From contig MEOL01000030.1 in NCBI GenBank assembly GCA_001769215.1, forward strand, positions 87,215-151,214: 64,000 nt of DNA, written 5' to 3'. The translations under genes and the position numbers were made by a program. This document shows positions 27,523 to 36,774 of this stretch, one piece after another. Below the pieces are notes generated by a model. It was not told the DNA's origin. It saw nothing but the letters and a program-made list of their open reading frames with translations, and did no database searches. The stretch's first letter is position 1. Each line of letters opens with the position of its first letter. Source of the stretch: Bacteroidetes bacterium GWF2_41_31 (GTDB lineage: Bacteria; Bacteroidota; Bacteroidia; Bacteroidales; F082).

Positions 27523-28024
27523 ACGCGTAGCCATCACCGGACCTGAATCTTCAGGAAAGACAGAACTAGCATTCTACCTGGCTGATCGTTTCCGGGATAT
27601 GTGGGTTCCTGAGTTCTCAAGAGAATACCTGGCCGAAATTGGACCGGACTATAGCCTTTCTGACATTGAAGCCATCGCCCGAGGACAGTTTCAAAGAGAA
27701 GAGCAGATGATATCAAAAGCAAAAAAATACCTGTTTTGTGATACCGACTTTACCGTGACAAAAATATGGAGCGAAGTGGTTTTCGGCCGTTGCCCGGAAT
27801 GGATTGACATGAGATTTAATGAGGATCACTATGACCTTTATTTGCTTTGTTATCCTGATTTGCCCTGGAAGCCAGATCCTTTGCGACAAAACCCCGATAA
27901 CAGGAAAGATCTGTTTTTATTGTACCAAAAGGCATTGGTAAGTATCGGTGCAAATTTTCGGCAGGTTGATGGCGTGGGGGACGAAAGAACACAAAAAGCA
28001 ATTAGCTTTGTACTCAGCTTGTAG
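27515..28024 (+). CDS. NadR-type ribosylnicotinamide kinase (stand-alone kinase domain)
   Basis: 169-residue P-loop kinase: Walker A GPESSGKTELA at about 8-18, FSREYL, then DTDFTVTKIWSEVVFG, as in the C-terminal kinase half of NadR. The N-terminal NMN adenylyltransferase and DNA-binding parts of full NadR are absent, so this is a kinase-only form. It probably phosphorylates the vitamin brought in by the overlapping PnuC-type gene, which fits nicotinamide riboside best; another vitamin is possible. 3 bases separate it from the glycosyltransferase gene. Confidence 0.85.
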   Translation: MIKRVAITGPESSGKTELAFYLADRFRDMWVPEFSREYLAEIGPDYSLSDIEAIARGQFQREEQMISKAKKYLFCDTDFTVTKIWSEVVFGRCPEWIDMRFNEDHYDLYLLCYPDLPWKPDPLRQNPDNRKDLFLLYQKALVSIGANFRQVDGVGDERTQKAISFVLSL

Positions 28025-28027
28025 AAG

Positions 28028-29236
28028 ATGACTTTGGAAAAAGATAATATAACGGTATTGCACTTTGCACGTTGGTATCCCAACCGCTACGATCCCATGT
28101 ATGGACTGTTTATCCAACGACATGCAGAAGCCGTTGCCCTATATGGTGAAGTGGGAGTGGTATATGTACATGCCACACCAGACTCTCTAATTCCTAAGCC
28201 TATGGAAGTATGTTATCATCGGGAGAATGGGGTACATACTGTCCGCGTATATTATCCGGTTTCACGTTGTAAGCAAAAGCAAATTGGGCAATTGACCGGA
28301 ATGATACGCTTTTTTATGGCCTGCAACCTGGGGCGCAAAAGGATTGCCCGGGAAATGGGGAAACCGGATGTGGTACATATCCACATTCTTACCAGGATGG
28401 GGATTTGGGGGTTATATTATAAATGGGTCCATCAAACACCATTTGTTATCAGCGAACATTGGTCCCGCTATCTGGAACTAACAGGCAGTTATCAAGGATG
28501 GTTGCGTAAATTTTTTACCCGAATGGTTGTGAAGAATGCATCGTTTGTCACTACCGTGACTCAGAATCTGGCCGAAGCCATGCAACGTCACGGACTAACG
28601 GGTGTGCCTTATCAGGTGCTGCCCAATGTAGTCGATCCGTTATTTTTTAACCCGCCGCTGATTCAAAACAAAACCCCAAATCTTAAAACATTCATTCATG
28701 TGAGTTGTTTTGAAGACAGATCCAAGAACATAAGTGGACTATTGCGCGCGGTTAAGTTATTATTTGAAAAAAGGAATGATTTTAAAGTGGTATTGGTAGG
28801 CAATGGAATGGATTTTAACAGGATGAAAAACTTTGCCATTGAGTTGAATCTGAATGGGAAACAGGTCGAATTCACCGGACTTTTACAGGGTGAGGAACTT
28901 GTTACTCAGATGAGCCGGGCTGACATGTTGTTGGTGACCAGCCACTACGAAAACCTGCCTGTGGTGATTCTCGAAAGCTTCGTCTTGGGCATTCCGGTAT
29001 TGGCTACACGCGTTGGTGGTATTGCAGAAATCGTTGATCCTTCCAATGGATTATTGATTCCGCCCGGTGATGAAAATGAACTGGTTGCCAGGATGGATGA
29101 TTTTCTCAGTGGGGTTTTGAAGTTTGATTCAGAATTGATTAAGGCGAATTCTCGTTTAAACTACACTCCTCAAGCGGTTGGTAAACAACTCATTGACTTG
29201 TATAGTAAATCTTTAAAGATGAACGACGTGGACTGA
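28028..29236 (+). CDS. Glycosyltransferase family 4
   Basis: 402-residue GT-B fold transferase. The N-terminal half has LHFARWYPNRYDPMYGLFIQRH and HIHILTRMG; the C-terminal half has the donor-site region LVTSHYENLPVVILESFVLG and VLATRVGGIAEIV with the Glu-x7-Glu-type spacing of GT4. It would add a sugar to a surface glycan or lipid. Apart from coupling to the kinase gene by position, there is no sugar cluster next to it, so acceptor and donor are unknown. Confidence 0.9.
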   Translation: MTLEKDNITVLHFARWYPNRYDPMYGLFIQRHAEAVALYGEVGVVYVHATPDSLIPKPMEVCYHRENGVHTVRVYYPVSRCKQKQIGQLTGMIRFFMACNLGRKRIAREMGKPDVVHIHILTRMGIWGLYYKWVHQTPFVISEHWSRYLELTGSYQGWLRKFFTRMVVKNASFVTTVTQNLAEAMQRHGLTGVPYQVLPNVVDPLFFNPPLIQNKTPNLKTFIHVSCFEDRSKNISGLLRAVKLLFEKRNDFKVVLVGNGMDFNRMKNFAIELNLNGKQVEFTGLLQGEELVTQMSRADMLLVTSHYENLPVVILESFVLGIPVLATRVGGIAEIVDPSNGLLIPPGDENELVARMDDFLSGVLKFDSELIKANSRLNYTPQAVGKQLIDLYSKSLKMNDVD

Positions 29237-29242
29237 CCAATG

Positions 29243-30112
29243 TTACTCGTGCATGGCCAACATGGGAAGGTCGAGTTTGAAAAAATCTTTTTTGTTCAAT
29301 TTCTGACTGAACAACGATTTAAAAATATTGGATTTATGTGAAATAAACGCGATGACATCAATATGCTGATGTTCTACAAACGTTTCAAGGGCATCCTGTT
29401 TATCTTCGGCATCTATTACAAAAAAGCGTACCTTGTCAAGCTTTTTTTCCATTGAAAAAGCTTCTTTCAGGTCGTTGATGAAAGCCACTCCCTGATCTTT
29501 TTTATTCTCTGAAACCAGGTGCATGACTGAAATATTGATTGTGGTTTCTTTAAAAAGATTGAGCAACAGGTTGATTTTCGCGAAGTCATGTTCACTGGCA
29601 TTGCTGGCATACATGATGTTTTGGATGCGGCAACTTTTGGTTGTCATTGGAACTGCAATAACTGGAATGCTGGCATGATCCATGATGTTCTCAGCCATAC
29701 TTCCTTCCAAAAATCCTTTTTTGCCGGCCCCATGAGTTCCCATAACAATAATATCAGGATTTAGATCGTCGCAAAGATTCCTGATTTCCCACTCCGCATC
29801 ACCTCCGGTAATACTATGTGAAAGGGTGATATTATTCATTTTATTTTCAATAAGATACGCTTTAGTTTCATGTAGCAGACCGGTCATACGGATTTCAGAC
29901 TGCTGCTTGAGTTCCTCAATGAATTGCACATTCATAAAGGCGTCACTATCGATGCCTGAAGGAAAACTGCTGTCAGGAATCATGAGTTGATCAGGGTAAA
30001 TGTGTAATAAATGAAGGGTTGTCGGGGTTGTTGCTCCTGCAATTTTGATGGCGTATTTGCATGTGATCAGTGAATTTTCGGAGAAATCAACCGGAATTAG
30101 CATGGTTTTCAT
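29243..30112 (-). CDS. Tandem-domain universal stress protein
   Basis: 289 residues with two USP domains (about 1-145 and 150-289). The first has the ATP-binding pattern GTHGAGKKGFLEGSMAENIM with the following IPVIAVP; the second lacks a full glycine motif and is probably non-binding. USPs help survival under starvation and oxygen or energy stress; targets are not known. It converges on the glycosyltransferase gene, 6 bases from it. Confidence 0.85.
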   Translation of the reverse strand: MKTMLIPVDFSENSLITCKYAIKIAGATTPTTLHLLHIYPDQLMIPDSSFPSGIDSDAFMNVQFIEELKQQSEIRMTGLLHETKAYLIENKMNNITLSHSITGGDAEWEIRNLCDDLNPDIIVMGTHGAGKKGFLEGSMAENIMDHASIPVIAVPMTTKSCRIQNIMYASNASEHDFAKINLLLNLFKETTINISVMHLVSENKKDQGVAFINDLKEAFSMEKKLDKVRFFVIDAEDKQDALETFVEHQHIDVIAFISHKSNIFKSLFSQKLNKKDFFKLDLPMLAMHE

Positions 30113-30266
30113 CGCAGTATATTTTTTATAAAAATAGTTATTATTTGTTGGTTTGTAAAGATCAAAAAAAAACTAATTGATATTGCATTTTTTCTGGTAT
30201 TTTTACGCCTGTTAAGGAGGCTTATCGCATTGAGAACCTCGTTTGAGGATTAAAATCCATCAAAAT

Positions 30267-31622
30267 ATGAGAATACATTTTATTGCCATTGGGGGAAGTG
30301 CCATGCATAACCTTGCCATTGCCCTCAAGCAGGCAGGACATATCATCAGCGGTTCGGATGATGAGATATTTGAGCCTTCTAAAAGCCGGTTACAGCACTT
30401 TGACTTGTTTCCCGGGCAGATGGGCTGGCATCCTGAACTAATCAGCCACAACCTGGATGCAGTGATTCTGGGGATGCACGCCAAGGCTGATAATCCTGAA
30501 TTAATACAAGCTCAACAAATGGGGGTTCAGGTGTTTTCATATCCTGAATTTTTAGCACGGCATGCGCAAAACAAACAGCGCATCGTCATTGGAGGCAGTC
30601 ATGGCAAAACGACCATCACCTCCATGGTGATGCATGTGATGAAGCACCTCCGTTTTGATTTTGATTACCTCGTGGGCTCAAAAATTAAAAACTTCGATGT
30701 GATGGTACGTCTCAATGAGGAGGCTCCGACCATGATTTTTGAGGGCGATGAATACCTGAGTTCCCCAATCGACTTACGTCCAAAGTTTCATTGGTACAAG
30801 CCTCATATTGCATTGATCAGTGGAATTGCCTGGGACCACATGAACGTTTTCCCTACATTTGAGAATTATCTTGATCAGTTTAACCTCTTTATCCGGGGAA
30901 TTGAACCTAACGGCGTATTGATCTATAGCAGCGATGATGAACAACTGGTGGAATTGGTAAAGAATAATCCTGCAGTCAATTCAATTGGATACGGAGTTCA
31001 TCCCAATGTTGTTAAGGAAGGTGTTACCCGGTTGCTGACGGAAAACGGAGAAGTGGCTATTGGCTTATTTGGTCGGCACAATCTCCAAAATTTAAATGGT
31101 GCCAGGCTGATATGTCAACAGGTCGGGATTTCTGACCCTGATTTTTATGATGCCATTGGTAATTTCGAGGGAGCCGCTAACAGGCTTGAGAAGGTACTTG
31201 ATGAAAAGGGAATGATCTATTTCAAAGATTTCGCACATGCCCCTTCCAAGTTGAAGGCCACGATACAGGCCGTAAGGAACCAGTATCCCGATCGCAAACT
31301 GCTGGCCTGTTTTGAATTGCATACCTATAGCAGTTTGAATAAAAGCTTTTTATCTGAGTACATCCACACACTCGACCTTGCTGATATGGCCTGTGTTTAT
31401 TTTAATCCACACGCCCTGACATTAAAGAAGTTGCCGATGCTGATGAAACGGGATGTATTAAGTGCTTTTGGCAGAGATGACCTGCATGTTTTTGATCAAT
31501 CATCTGATGTTGTTGACTGGATAAGGAAGAACAAGTCTGAAAATACCGTGATTCTGATGATGAGTTCAGGCAATTTTGATGGGATTAATCACCTGGAGTT
31601 GGCCAAATCGCTTCTCCAATGA
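30267..31622 (+). CDS. mpl: UDP-N-acetylmuramate--tripeptide ligase (Mpl)
   Basis: Peptidoglycan recycling enzyme that joins recovered L-Ala-gamma-D-Glu-meso-DAP to UDP-MurNAc. About 451 residues, Mur-ligase layout: N-terminal UDP-binding IGGSAMHNLAIALKQAGH, the ATP P-loop GGSHGKTTITSMV near 108-120, EGDEYLSSPIDLRPKF (a mark of Mpl, where MurC differs), and a C-terminal DFAHAPSKLKATI. A TTG at 30243 extends the frame; the ATG at 30267 is preferred. The last 4 bases (ATGA) overlap the next gene. Confidence 0.92.
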   Translation: MRIHFIAIGGSAMHNLAIALKQAGHIISGSDDEIFEPSKSRLQHFDLFPGQMGWHPELISHNLDAVILGMHAKADNPELIQAQQMGVQVFSYPEFLARHAQNKQRIVIGGSHGKTTITSMVMHVMKHLRFDFDYLVGSKIKNFDVMVRLNEEAPTMIFEGDEYLSSPIDLRPKFHWYKPHIALISGIAWDHMNVFPTFENYLDQFNLFIRGIEPNGVLIYSSDDEQLVELVKNNPAVNSIGYGVHPNVVKEGVTRLLTENGEVAIGLFGRHNLQNLNGARLICQQVGISDPDFYDAIGNFEGAANRLEKVLDEKGMIYFKDFAHAPSKLKATIQAVRNQYPDRKLLACFELHTYSSLNKSFLSEYIHTLDLADMACVYFNPHALTLKKLPMLMKRDVLSAFGRDDLHVFDQSSDVVDWIRKNKSENTVILMMSSGNFDGINHLELAKSLLQ

Positions 31623-32452
31623 AAAGGTGGATTTTCAACATAATACTGGGTCTTCTCCTGGCGGGAAATGCGGCCTTTTCTCAACAGCCGGAAGACGCTT
31701 TGCATAAAAAATTTAATTACAGGGTTGGTAACCTGGGTTTCGCTGCCGATAGTATTGATTTAATTATTCCTGATGTCCCACAAGGTGTGGTCACCAAATA
31801 TTCCCTCGAGGTATATAATTTCGGAACAAAACCCATCGCGTTGGCTGATGGCAGGGCAAGCCGATTTGTTTCATCCAGCCCTAATCCTGCAGTTTTAATG
31901 CCTCAAACTTCAGGAACTATCATGGTTGAGCTCAACATTGTAAAAGAATTGCCTTTTGGTCCGTTTAGGGCAGAGGTTTCGTTAGATACAGATGACCCCA
32001 CTTCCAAATATAAATTTCTCAATCTGTTAACCAACATCGTTGTCAACACGGAGAAGTCGGGAGAATCAGTTGGTTTGGATACGATTCCCCGTTTGTTCTT
32101 TGATTCGTATAATTATGATTTTGGATATTTGAACCGTGGGAAAAAGCTATATCATTCTTTTAGGTATACCAATGTGGGTGGAATGCCCGTGGTGATAAGC
32201 TACATTAATGTTTCTCCTGACTGTAGAATGGTGGTTGCCCCAAACAAAATCATCCAACCTGGCGAGAGTGGCATGATCAGGTTAAAATTGATCCTGCGTG
32301 GCAGGGTAGGTGTGCAACACCGATCGGTCATTCTCAGCACAAACGATCCTGTAACACCCGAGATAACTCTTGGTCTCCATGGCAATGTGCGTAAAGATTC
32401 CCCTTCAAAAAGCAACCCGAACTTCTGTAACGAAAGTCCGGGTCGCTTTTAA
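31619..32452 (+). CDS. DUF1573-containing exported protein (two Ig-like domains)
   Basis: 277-residue protein with signal peptide (about 1-21, ending AFSQ) and two DUF1573-like Ig domains. The first has VVTKYSLEVYNFGTKPI; the second, at about 158-262, has DSYNYDFGYLNRGKKLYHSFRYTNVGG. The usual SSCGCT is replaced: the second domain has SPDCRMVV with only one Cys. Translationally coupled to mpl through ATGA. Its final codons lie within a terminator hairpin. Envelope location is likely; function unknown. Confidence 0.78.
   Translation: MKRWIFNIILGLLLAGNAAFSQQPEDALHKKFNYRVGNLGFAADSIDLIIPDVPQGVVTKYSLEVYNFGTKPIALADGRASRFVSSSPNPAVLMPQTSGTIMVELNIVKELPFGPFRAEVSLDTDDPTSKYKFLNLLTNIVVNTEKSGESVGLDTIPRLFFDSYNYDFGYLNRGKKLYHSFRYTNVGGMPVVISYINVSPDCRMVVAPNKIIQPGESGMIRLKLILRGRVGVQHRSVILSTNDPVTPEITLGLHGNVRKDSPSKSNPNFCNESPGRF
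32408..32452. terminator. Terminator hairpin built into the end of a CDS
   Basis: 32408-32424 pairs with 32434-32450 over 17 positions with two mismatches, ending GCTTTT. It covers the last codons and the stop of the DUF1573 gene, and lies just past the rho stop on the opposite strand, so it may serve both. Confidence 0.65.
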
Positions 32453-32471
32453 TATGCAATAATCTACAAGA

Positions 32472-34412
32472 TTAGCTATTCATCGAGATCAGAAATTCCT
32501 GATTGCTTTTTGTAAATTTAATTTTGTCTTTTAAAAATTCCATGGCTTCTACCGGATTCATGTCTGCCAGGTGATTTCGCAGCACCCAGATGCGTTGAAG
32601 CATGTCTTTGTCCATTAACAAATCTTCACGGCGGGTACTCGAAGCCACAATGTCGATGGCTGGATAGATCCTTTTGTTTGACAGTTTTCGGTCGAGCTGA
32701 AGTTCCATGTTACCGGTACCCTTAAATTCTTCAAAGATCACCTCGTCCATTTTTGATCCGGTATCGATGAGGGCCGTAGCCAGAATGGTGAGCGAACCGC
32801 CATGTTCAATTTGACGGGCGGCTCCAAAGAACCTTTTAGGTTTCTGTAATGCGTTGGCTTCAACGCCACCTGAAAGTACTTTTCCGGAGGCCGGTGAAAC
32901 GGTATTATAAGCCCTTGCCAAACGGGTAATAGAGTCGAGCAGAATAACCACATCGTGACCGCATTCGGTAAGTCTTTTGGCTTTTTCCAGGATCAGGTTG
33001 GCGATTTTAACATGCTTTTCGGCAGGCTCGTCAAAGGTAGAAGCAATGACTTCGGCATTTACATTCCTGGCCATATCTGTTACCTCTTCAGGACGTTCGT
33101 CGATGAGTAGGATAATCAGGTAAACCTCTGGGTGATTGGCAGCTATGGCGTTTGCAATTTCTTTTAGGAGTACTGTTTTACCTGTTTTCGGCTGCGAAAC
33201 AATGAGCCCGCGCTGACCTTTGCCAATAGGGGCAAACATATCCATCAGACGGGTTGAAATGGTCTCTTGTTTATGACCTGTAAGAATGAATTTTTCTTCA
33301 GGGAAAAGAGGTGTCAGGAAGTCAAAAGGAACTCTGTCGCGGACTTCTTCCGGGAGTCTTCCATTGATATGGTCAACCTTGATCAGTGGGAAATATTTTT
33401 CTGATTCTTTTGGGGGACGCACGGTTCCTTCAACTGTATCGCCCGTTTTTAATCCAAACAATTTAATCTGCGATTGCGAAACATAGATGTCGTCAGGAGA
33501 GTTCAGGTAGTTATAATCGGAAGAACGCAAAAAACCGTAACCATCGGGCATAATTTCCAATACTCCTTCTGCCGGTACCATCCCTTCAAATTCAAACGGA
33601 AATTCAGCGCGTTGTGGTTGAGGTTTTGGTTGAATTTGATTTATTTCCCTGGTATTTGGATTGTCAGATTTTACGTAAGGTTTTGGAGCCCTGACATCGT
33701 TTTCGAAACGAGGTCTTTTATCATAAGGCTTCCTTTCCTCCCGGTTTTCGATCTGTCGTGATAGGATCGGTTGTTCGGGTCTTACCACAGTTTCAGTTAT
33801 CTCAGGTTCTTTTGACATCGTCACAGTGGAAACGATGGGCAATGGTTTTCTTTCTATCCGTTCACGTTTTCGGTGCCGGGATGCATCGTTGTCAGATGGT
33901 TTCCTTGGATAAGAGGTAACAGGCGCATCTGGTTTCTTTTCCACGATTGCAGATTCGGTTGGTTTATTCTCAGGTGCTTTCACAACAGCCTCAGGAGAGG
34001 TTTGTTGAGGTCGCTCGGGGGTTGGAACTTCTGTCTTTGGCCTATTTTCGATCGGCCTGGTATATTCTTGTTGCTTTTTTGGTTCGGGTTTTATAGGATT
34101 GTCCTGTACCGCTCTCATCGCCGATGTTGAGTCGTTTTCCTGAGCTGCCGGTGTTACCGGTTTGTCAATAATCCTCTCCTGTGGCCTTCTGTCATCAGGT
34201 TTTCGCTTAGTCACAGGACGCCCACGTTTTTTCTTTTCAGTAATTTCTTCCTTTTGGAGGGTCTCCGGTGATGGATTTAAAGCTTGATAATCAAGGATTT
34301 TATAAATCAACTCCTTTTTTAAAAGCTTATCTGTTTTTGGAATTTTAAATTCCTCGGCAATCAGCCTTAAATCAGCTACAAGTTTGCCATTAAGTTCCAC
34401 AATATCGTACAT
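32472..34412 (-). CDS. rho: Transcription termination factor Rho with N-terminal insertion
   Basis: 646-residue hexameric RNA helicase. Residues 1-50 are the Rho N-terminal helix bundle; about 55-265 is a Pro/Lys/Glu/Arg-rich low-complexity insertion; the cold-shock RNA-binding domain follows ([15 protein letters not shown] near 281); then the ATPase with [14 protein letters not shown] near 403-416, [14 protein letters not shown] and the Q/R-loop segments. E. coli Rho is about 420 residues, so the insertion accounts for the excess. Such insertions are known in Bacteroidota and have been linked in related species to phase-separated or altered RNA binding. Stand-alone gene. Confidence 0.95.
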   Translation of the reverse strand: MYDIVELNGKLVADLRLIAEEFKIPKTDKLLKKELIYKILDYQALNPSPETLQKEEITEKKKRGRPVTKRKPDDRRPQERIIDKPVTPAAQENDSTSAMRAVQDNPIKPEPKKQQEYTRPIENRPKTEVPTPERPQQTSPEAVVKAPENKPTESAIVEKKPDAPVTSYPRKPSDNDASRHRKRERIERKPLPIVSTVTMSKEPEITETVVRPEQPILSRQIENREERKPYDKRPRFENDVRAPKPYVKSDNPNTREINQIQPKPQPQRAEFPFEFEGMVPAEGVLEIMPDGYGFLRSSDYNYLNSPDDIYVSQSQIKLFGLKTGDTVEGTVRPPKESEKYFPLIKVDHINGRLPEEVRDRVPFDFLTPLFPEEKFILTGHKQETISTRLMDMFAPIGKGQRGLIVSQPKTGKTVLLKEIANAIAANHPEVYLIILLIDERPEEVTDMARNVNAEVIASTFDEPAEKHVKIANLILEKAKRLTECGHDVVILLDSITRLARAYNTVSPASGKVLSGGVEANALQKPKRFFGAARQIEHGGSLTILATALIDTGSKMDEVIFEEFKGTGNMELQLDRKLSNKRIYPAIDIVASSTRREDLLMDKDMLQRIWVLRNHLADMNPVEAMEFLKDKIKFTKSNQEFLISMNS

Positions 34413-34699
34413 ATACGGGGATTTTGTAATATACCGAACTTGATTAAGTTCGATTAAAAATAAATACTTGAATTAATTATACTGGAATTTTCAGATCCTT
34501 CTTCTTAGTTCCTTTAGTGCTGCGAAAATACTACAAAAAGCATTGTAATTGAAATTAATAAACATTTATTTTGATTATTTATTCAATTTAAAATCAATTC
34601 ACATAGAAAAAAGATTTTTAATTACGGGTTTTTAAAGATGAATAGTCAGTTATTATAAAATTTTTATTAATGTTGGTTGGGCAGGCATAGGTAAATGAT
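34413..34699. other. Divergent intergenic region, rho / DUF4293
   Basis: Very AT-rich spacer holding the rho leader on minus and the DUF4293 promoter on plus. No conserved RNA structure was recognised. Confidence 0.5.
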
Positions 34700-34707
34700 T
34701 ATTTTTG
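34677..34707 (+). promoter_or_regulatory. Promoter of DUF4293 gene
   Basis: TTG at 34677-34679, 20-base spacer, TATTTTTG at 34700-34707; 24 bases before the ATG at 34732. Confidence 0.6.
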
Positions 34708-34731
34708 TGGCTCAAATTTACAAATAAATTT

Positions 34732-35202
34732 ATGATACAACGTAAACAATCTGTTTTTTTATTCTTGTCTTTCATTTCATTGGCAGGATTGGCTTTTCTG
34801 CCGTTGGCAAATTTTCTTGGCGATCAGGATTCTTTGGTGATGTATGTATATCAAATTGTCAGCAAAGTTCCCGATTCGATACCCCCCTTTAGTAGTTTGT
34901 TTTTATTACCGTTATTGTCGATTGTGATCATCGCGGCAACGCTTTCATTTGGAGCAATTTTCATGTTTAAAAACAGAAGCAGGCAACTCATGGTTGTTCG
35001 TTTAATGATTTTTTTACTCATCGTTTTCATTGGTTTATTTTTCTTGTATTATGTAAATGCCCTGGAAGAAATCAGTGGAGGACTTATTGAACCTGAATAT
35101 GGAATGTACCTGATACCGTTGGCCCTGGTCTTCCTCTTTCTGGCCATGCGCGGTATTGTTGCTGATGAGCGTTTGGTGCGTTCATCCGAGCGTTTGCGCT
35201 AA
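34732..35202 (+). CDS. DUF4293 family membrane protein
   Basis: 156-residue membrane protein with four predicted helices. The opening MIQRKQSVFLFLS, followed by a periplasmic loop and three more helices (about 57-80, 89-110, 124-145), is the DUF4293 pattern. The family is confined to Bacteroidota and has no known role. The frame opens at 34705, upstream of the promoter's expected start region, so the ATG at 34732 is preferred. Its stop overlaps the stop of the convergent phosphoesterase. Confidence 0.85.
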   Translation: MIQRKQSVFLFLSFISLAGLAFLPLANFLGDQDSLVMYVYQIVSKVPDSIPPFSSLFLLPLLSIVIIAATLSFGAIFMFKNRSRQLMVVRLMIFLLIVFIGLFFLYYVNALEEISGGLIEPEYGMYLIPLALVFLFLAMRGIVADERLVRSSERLR

Positions 35203-35702
35203 ACCTGACTTTCCCGCTTCAGTTCAAGAATCTCCAGGTCTTTAATCTGGTTTTTTTCGACTACAAACCTGACTGCCGTAATCACTCGATGAATTCCGGT
35301 TGTTCCGGCAGCACCCGGATTAATATGCAATAACTCATGCCGTTTGTCATAGATCACTTTGAGGATGTGAGAATGGCCAGAAATAAACAAACCGGGCCGA
35401 TTCTCCAGGATCAGTTTTCTGGACTGTTGCGTATACTTTCCCGGATAACCACCGATATGAATCATGGCTACCAATAAATCTTCACATTTAAAAATGGCGG
35501 TTTCGGTGCATGCCGACCTCACTTTGGTGTCATCAATATTCCCAAAAACAGCTCTTACTGGTTTAAACAGTTCCAGTTTTTCCAATGTTTTCATGTTGCC
35601 AATGTCACCGGCATGCCATATCTCGTCGCAAGACTCGAAAAATGAAACCACCCGGGGAAGCAGGGTTCCGTGGGTGTCAGAAAGGAGACCTATTCTTTTC
35701 AA
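35199..35702 (-). CDS. YfcE/MJ0936-type metallophosphoesterase
   Basis: 167-residue phosphodiesterase. Metal ligands are in the standard positions: LLSDTHG (D8, H10), HAGDIG (D37-H34 region), GNIDD (N55-like), then MIHIGG and SGHSH with a final NPGA. Relatives cleave model phosphodiesters, natural substrate unknown. Two bases separate it from the upstream DUF3078 gene, so they are likely co-transcribed. Confidence 0.88.
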   Translation of the reverse strand: MKRIGLLSDTHGTLLPRVVSFFESCDEIWHAGDIGNMKTLEKLELFKPVRAVFGNIDDTKVRSACTETAIFKCEDLLVAMIHIGGYPGKYTQQSRKLILENRPGLFISGHSHILKVIYDKRHELLHINPGAAGTTGIHRVITAVRFVVEKNQIKDLEILELKRESQV

Positions 35703-35704
35703 AA

Positions 35705-36613
35705 TTAAAAATTGATGCCTATACCAAGCATCATGTTCGCATTAAACTGAGTGCGGGGGCCAATGGGCATCCCATTATTATCATGGAATATCACATCATC
35801 ATCGTATTTCAACTCTGAAGTAATGTTCACATTTAACCATGAATTGACTTTGAGTAAAAGCCCAACCTGCCAGTTTACATCAATGTTTTGCGGATTATCC
35901 AAATAATCGGAATACAATTCGAGTTTAGTTCCAAGGTTGACATTTTTAAATAGCTCATATTTGTAGGTCATCAACATTTTAGCGCCAAACATGGTTTTCA
36001 CTTTTTTAGCATGCTGAATTACCACCCCATTTGTGTCTGATTCTGCCGGGTCAAGTCCAAAAGCACCGGCATCAGCCAGCCTTTCATCGTTTACAATGAT
36101 CCAGCGCATTGCCGCCGGGGAAATATTCATCAGGAAATGTTCATCGGGAGTGTATTCGAAACCGGGCCCAATGTCGATGGTTGCCGGTGCCATGAACTTC
36201 GAAACATAGATGGTTGAATCGACTTTGTAATCATATCCCTTCGCAAACTGGCTCTTGTAAGTGAGTACCATGGTTGCATACCACGATTTCGCTAATTTAT
36301 AACCATAGGTCGAAATAAATTCTATCTTGTCATCTGTTTTCATGGCCTTGTTTTCGCCGATGATTGAATATCCAAGTGCTAAACTCACCCAATTGGCCCA
36401 TTTATGTTTTCCTTTTATATAGTCGGCTGTCAGCGTGTATTTTCCAGAGGTTGCCAATGTGTTTTCACCTCCGGCTGACCAATTGGAGAAATAACTTTGT
36501 GCAAAGTTGATGCTGATATTCTGTTTCACTTGCCAGTGCTTGATGGTGTCCTCCTGAGCTTGTAACAAAAAGCAGGATGAAAAGATCAAAACGATTAAAA
36601 AGTTCTTTTTCAT
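35705..36613 (-). CDS. DUF3078 outer-membrane protein
   Basis: 302-residue protein with signal peptide (about 1-19) and a run of amphipathic beta strands ending in a typical barrel terminus (MMLGIGINF). NFAQSYFSNWSAGGENTLA is the DUF3078 mark. A porin-like or structural outer-membrane role is probable from the architecture; nothing specific is known. First gene of the unit with the phosphoesterase. Confidence 0.82.
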   Translation of the reverse strand: MKKNFLIVLIFSSCFLLQAQEDTIKHWQVKQNISINFAQSYFSNWSAGGENTLATSGKYTLTADYIKGKHKWANWVSLALGYSIIGENKAMKTDDKIEFISTYGYKLAKSWYATMVLTYKSQFAKGYDYKVDSTIYVSKFMAPATIDIGPGFEYTPDEHFLMNISPAAMRWIIVNDERLADAGAFGLDPAESDTNGVVIQHAKKVKTMFGAKMLMTYKYELFKNVNLGTKLELYSDYLDNPQNIDVNWQVGLLLKVNSWLNVNITSELKYDDDVIFHDNNGMPIGPRTQFNANMMLGIGINF

Positions 36614-36774
36614 TATTATAAGCAGTTGGTTAATAATCAGATAAACCTATAAAGGTATGGGATATTAAAATTTGTTTTCATAATTGTAACGAGCGTATTT
36701 GAGTTAATTTAGAGCGCAAAAATAAAAATTTATACTGAAATAATGATCACAAAAAAATCCAACCTAATCAAATC

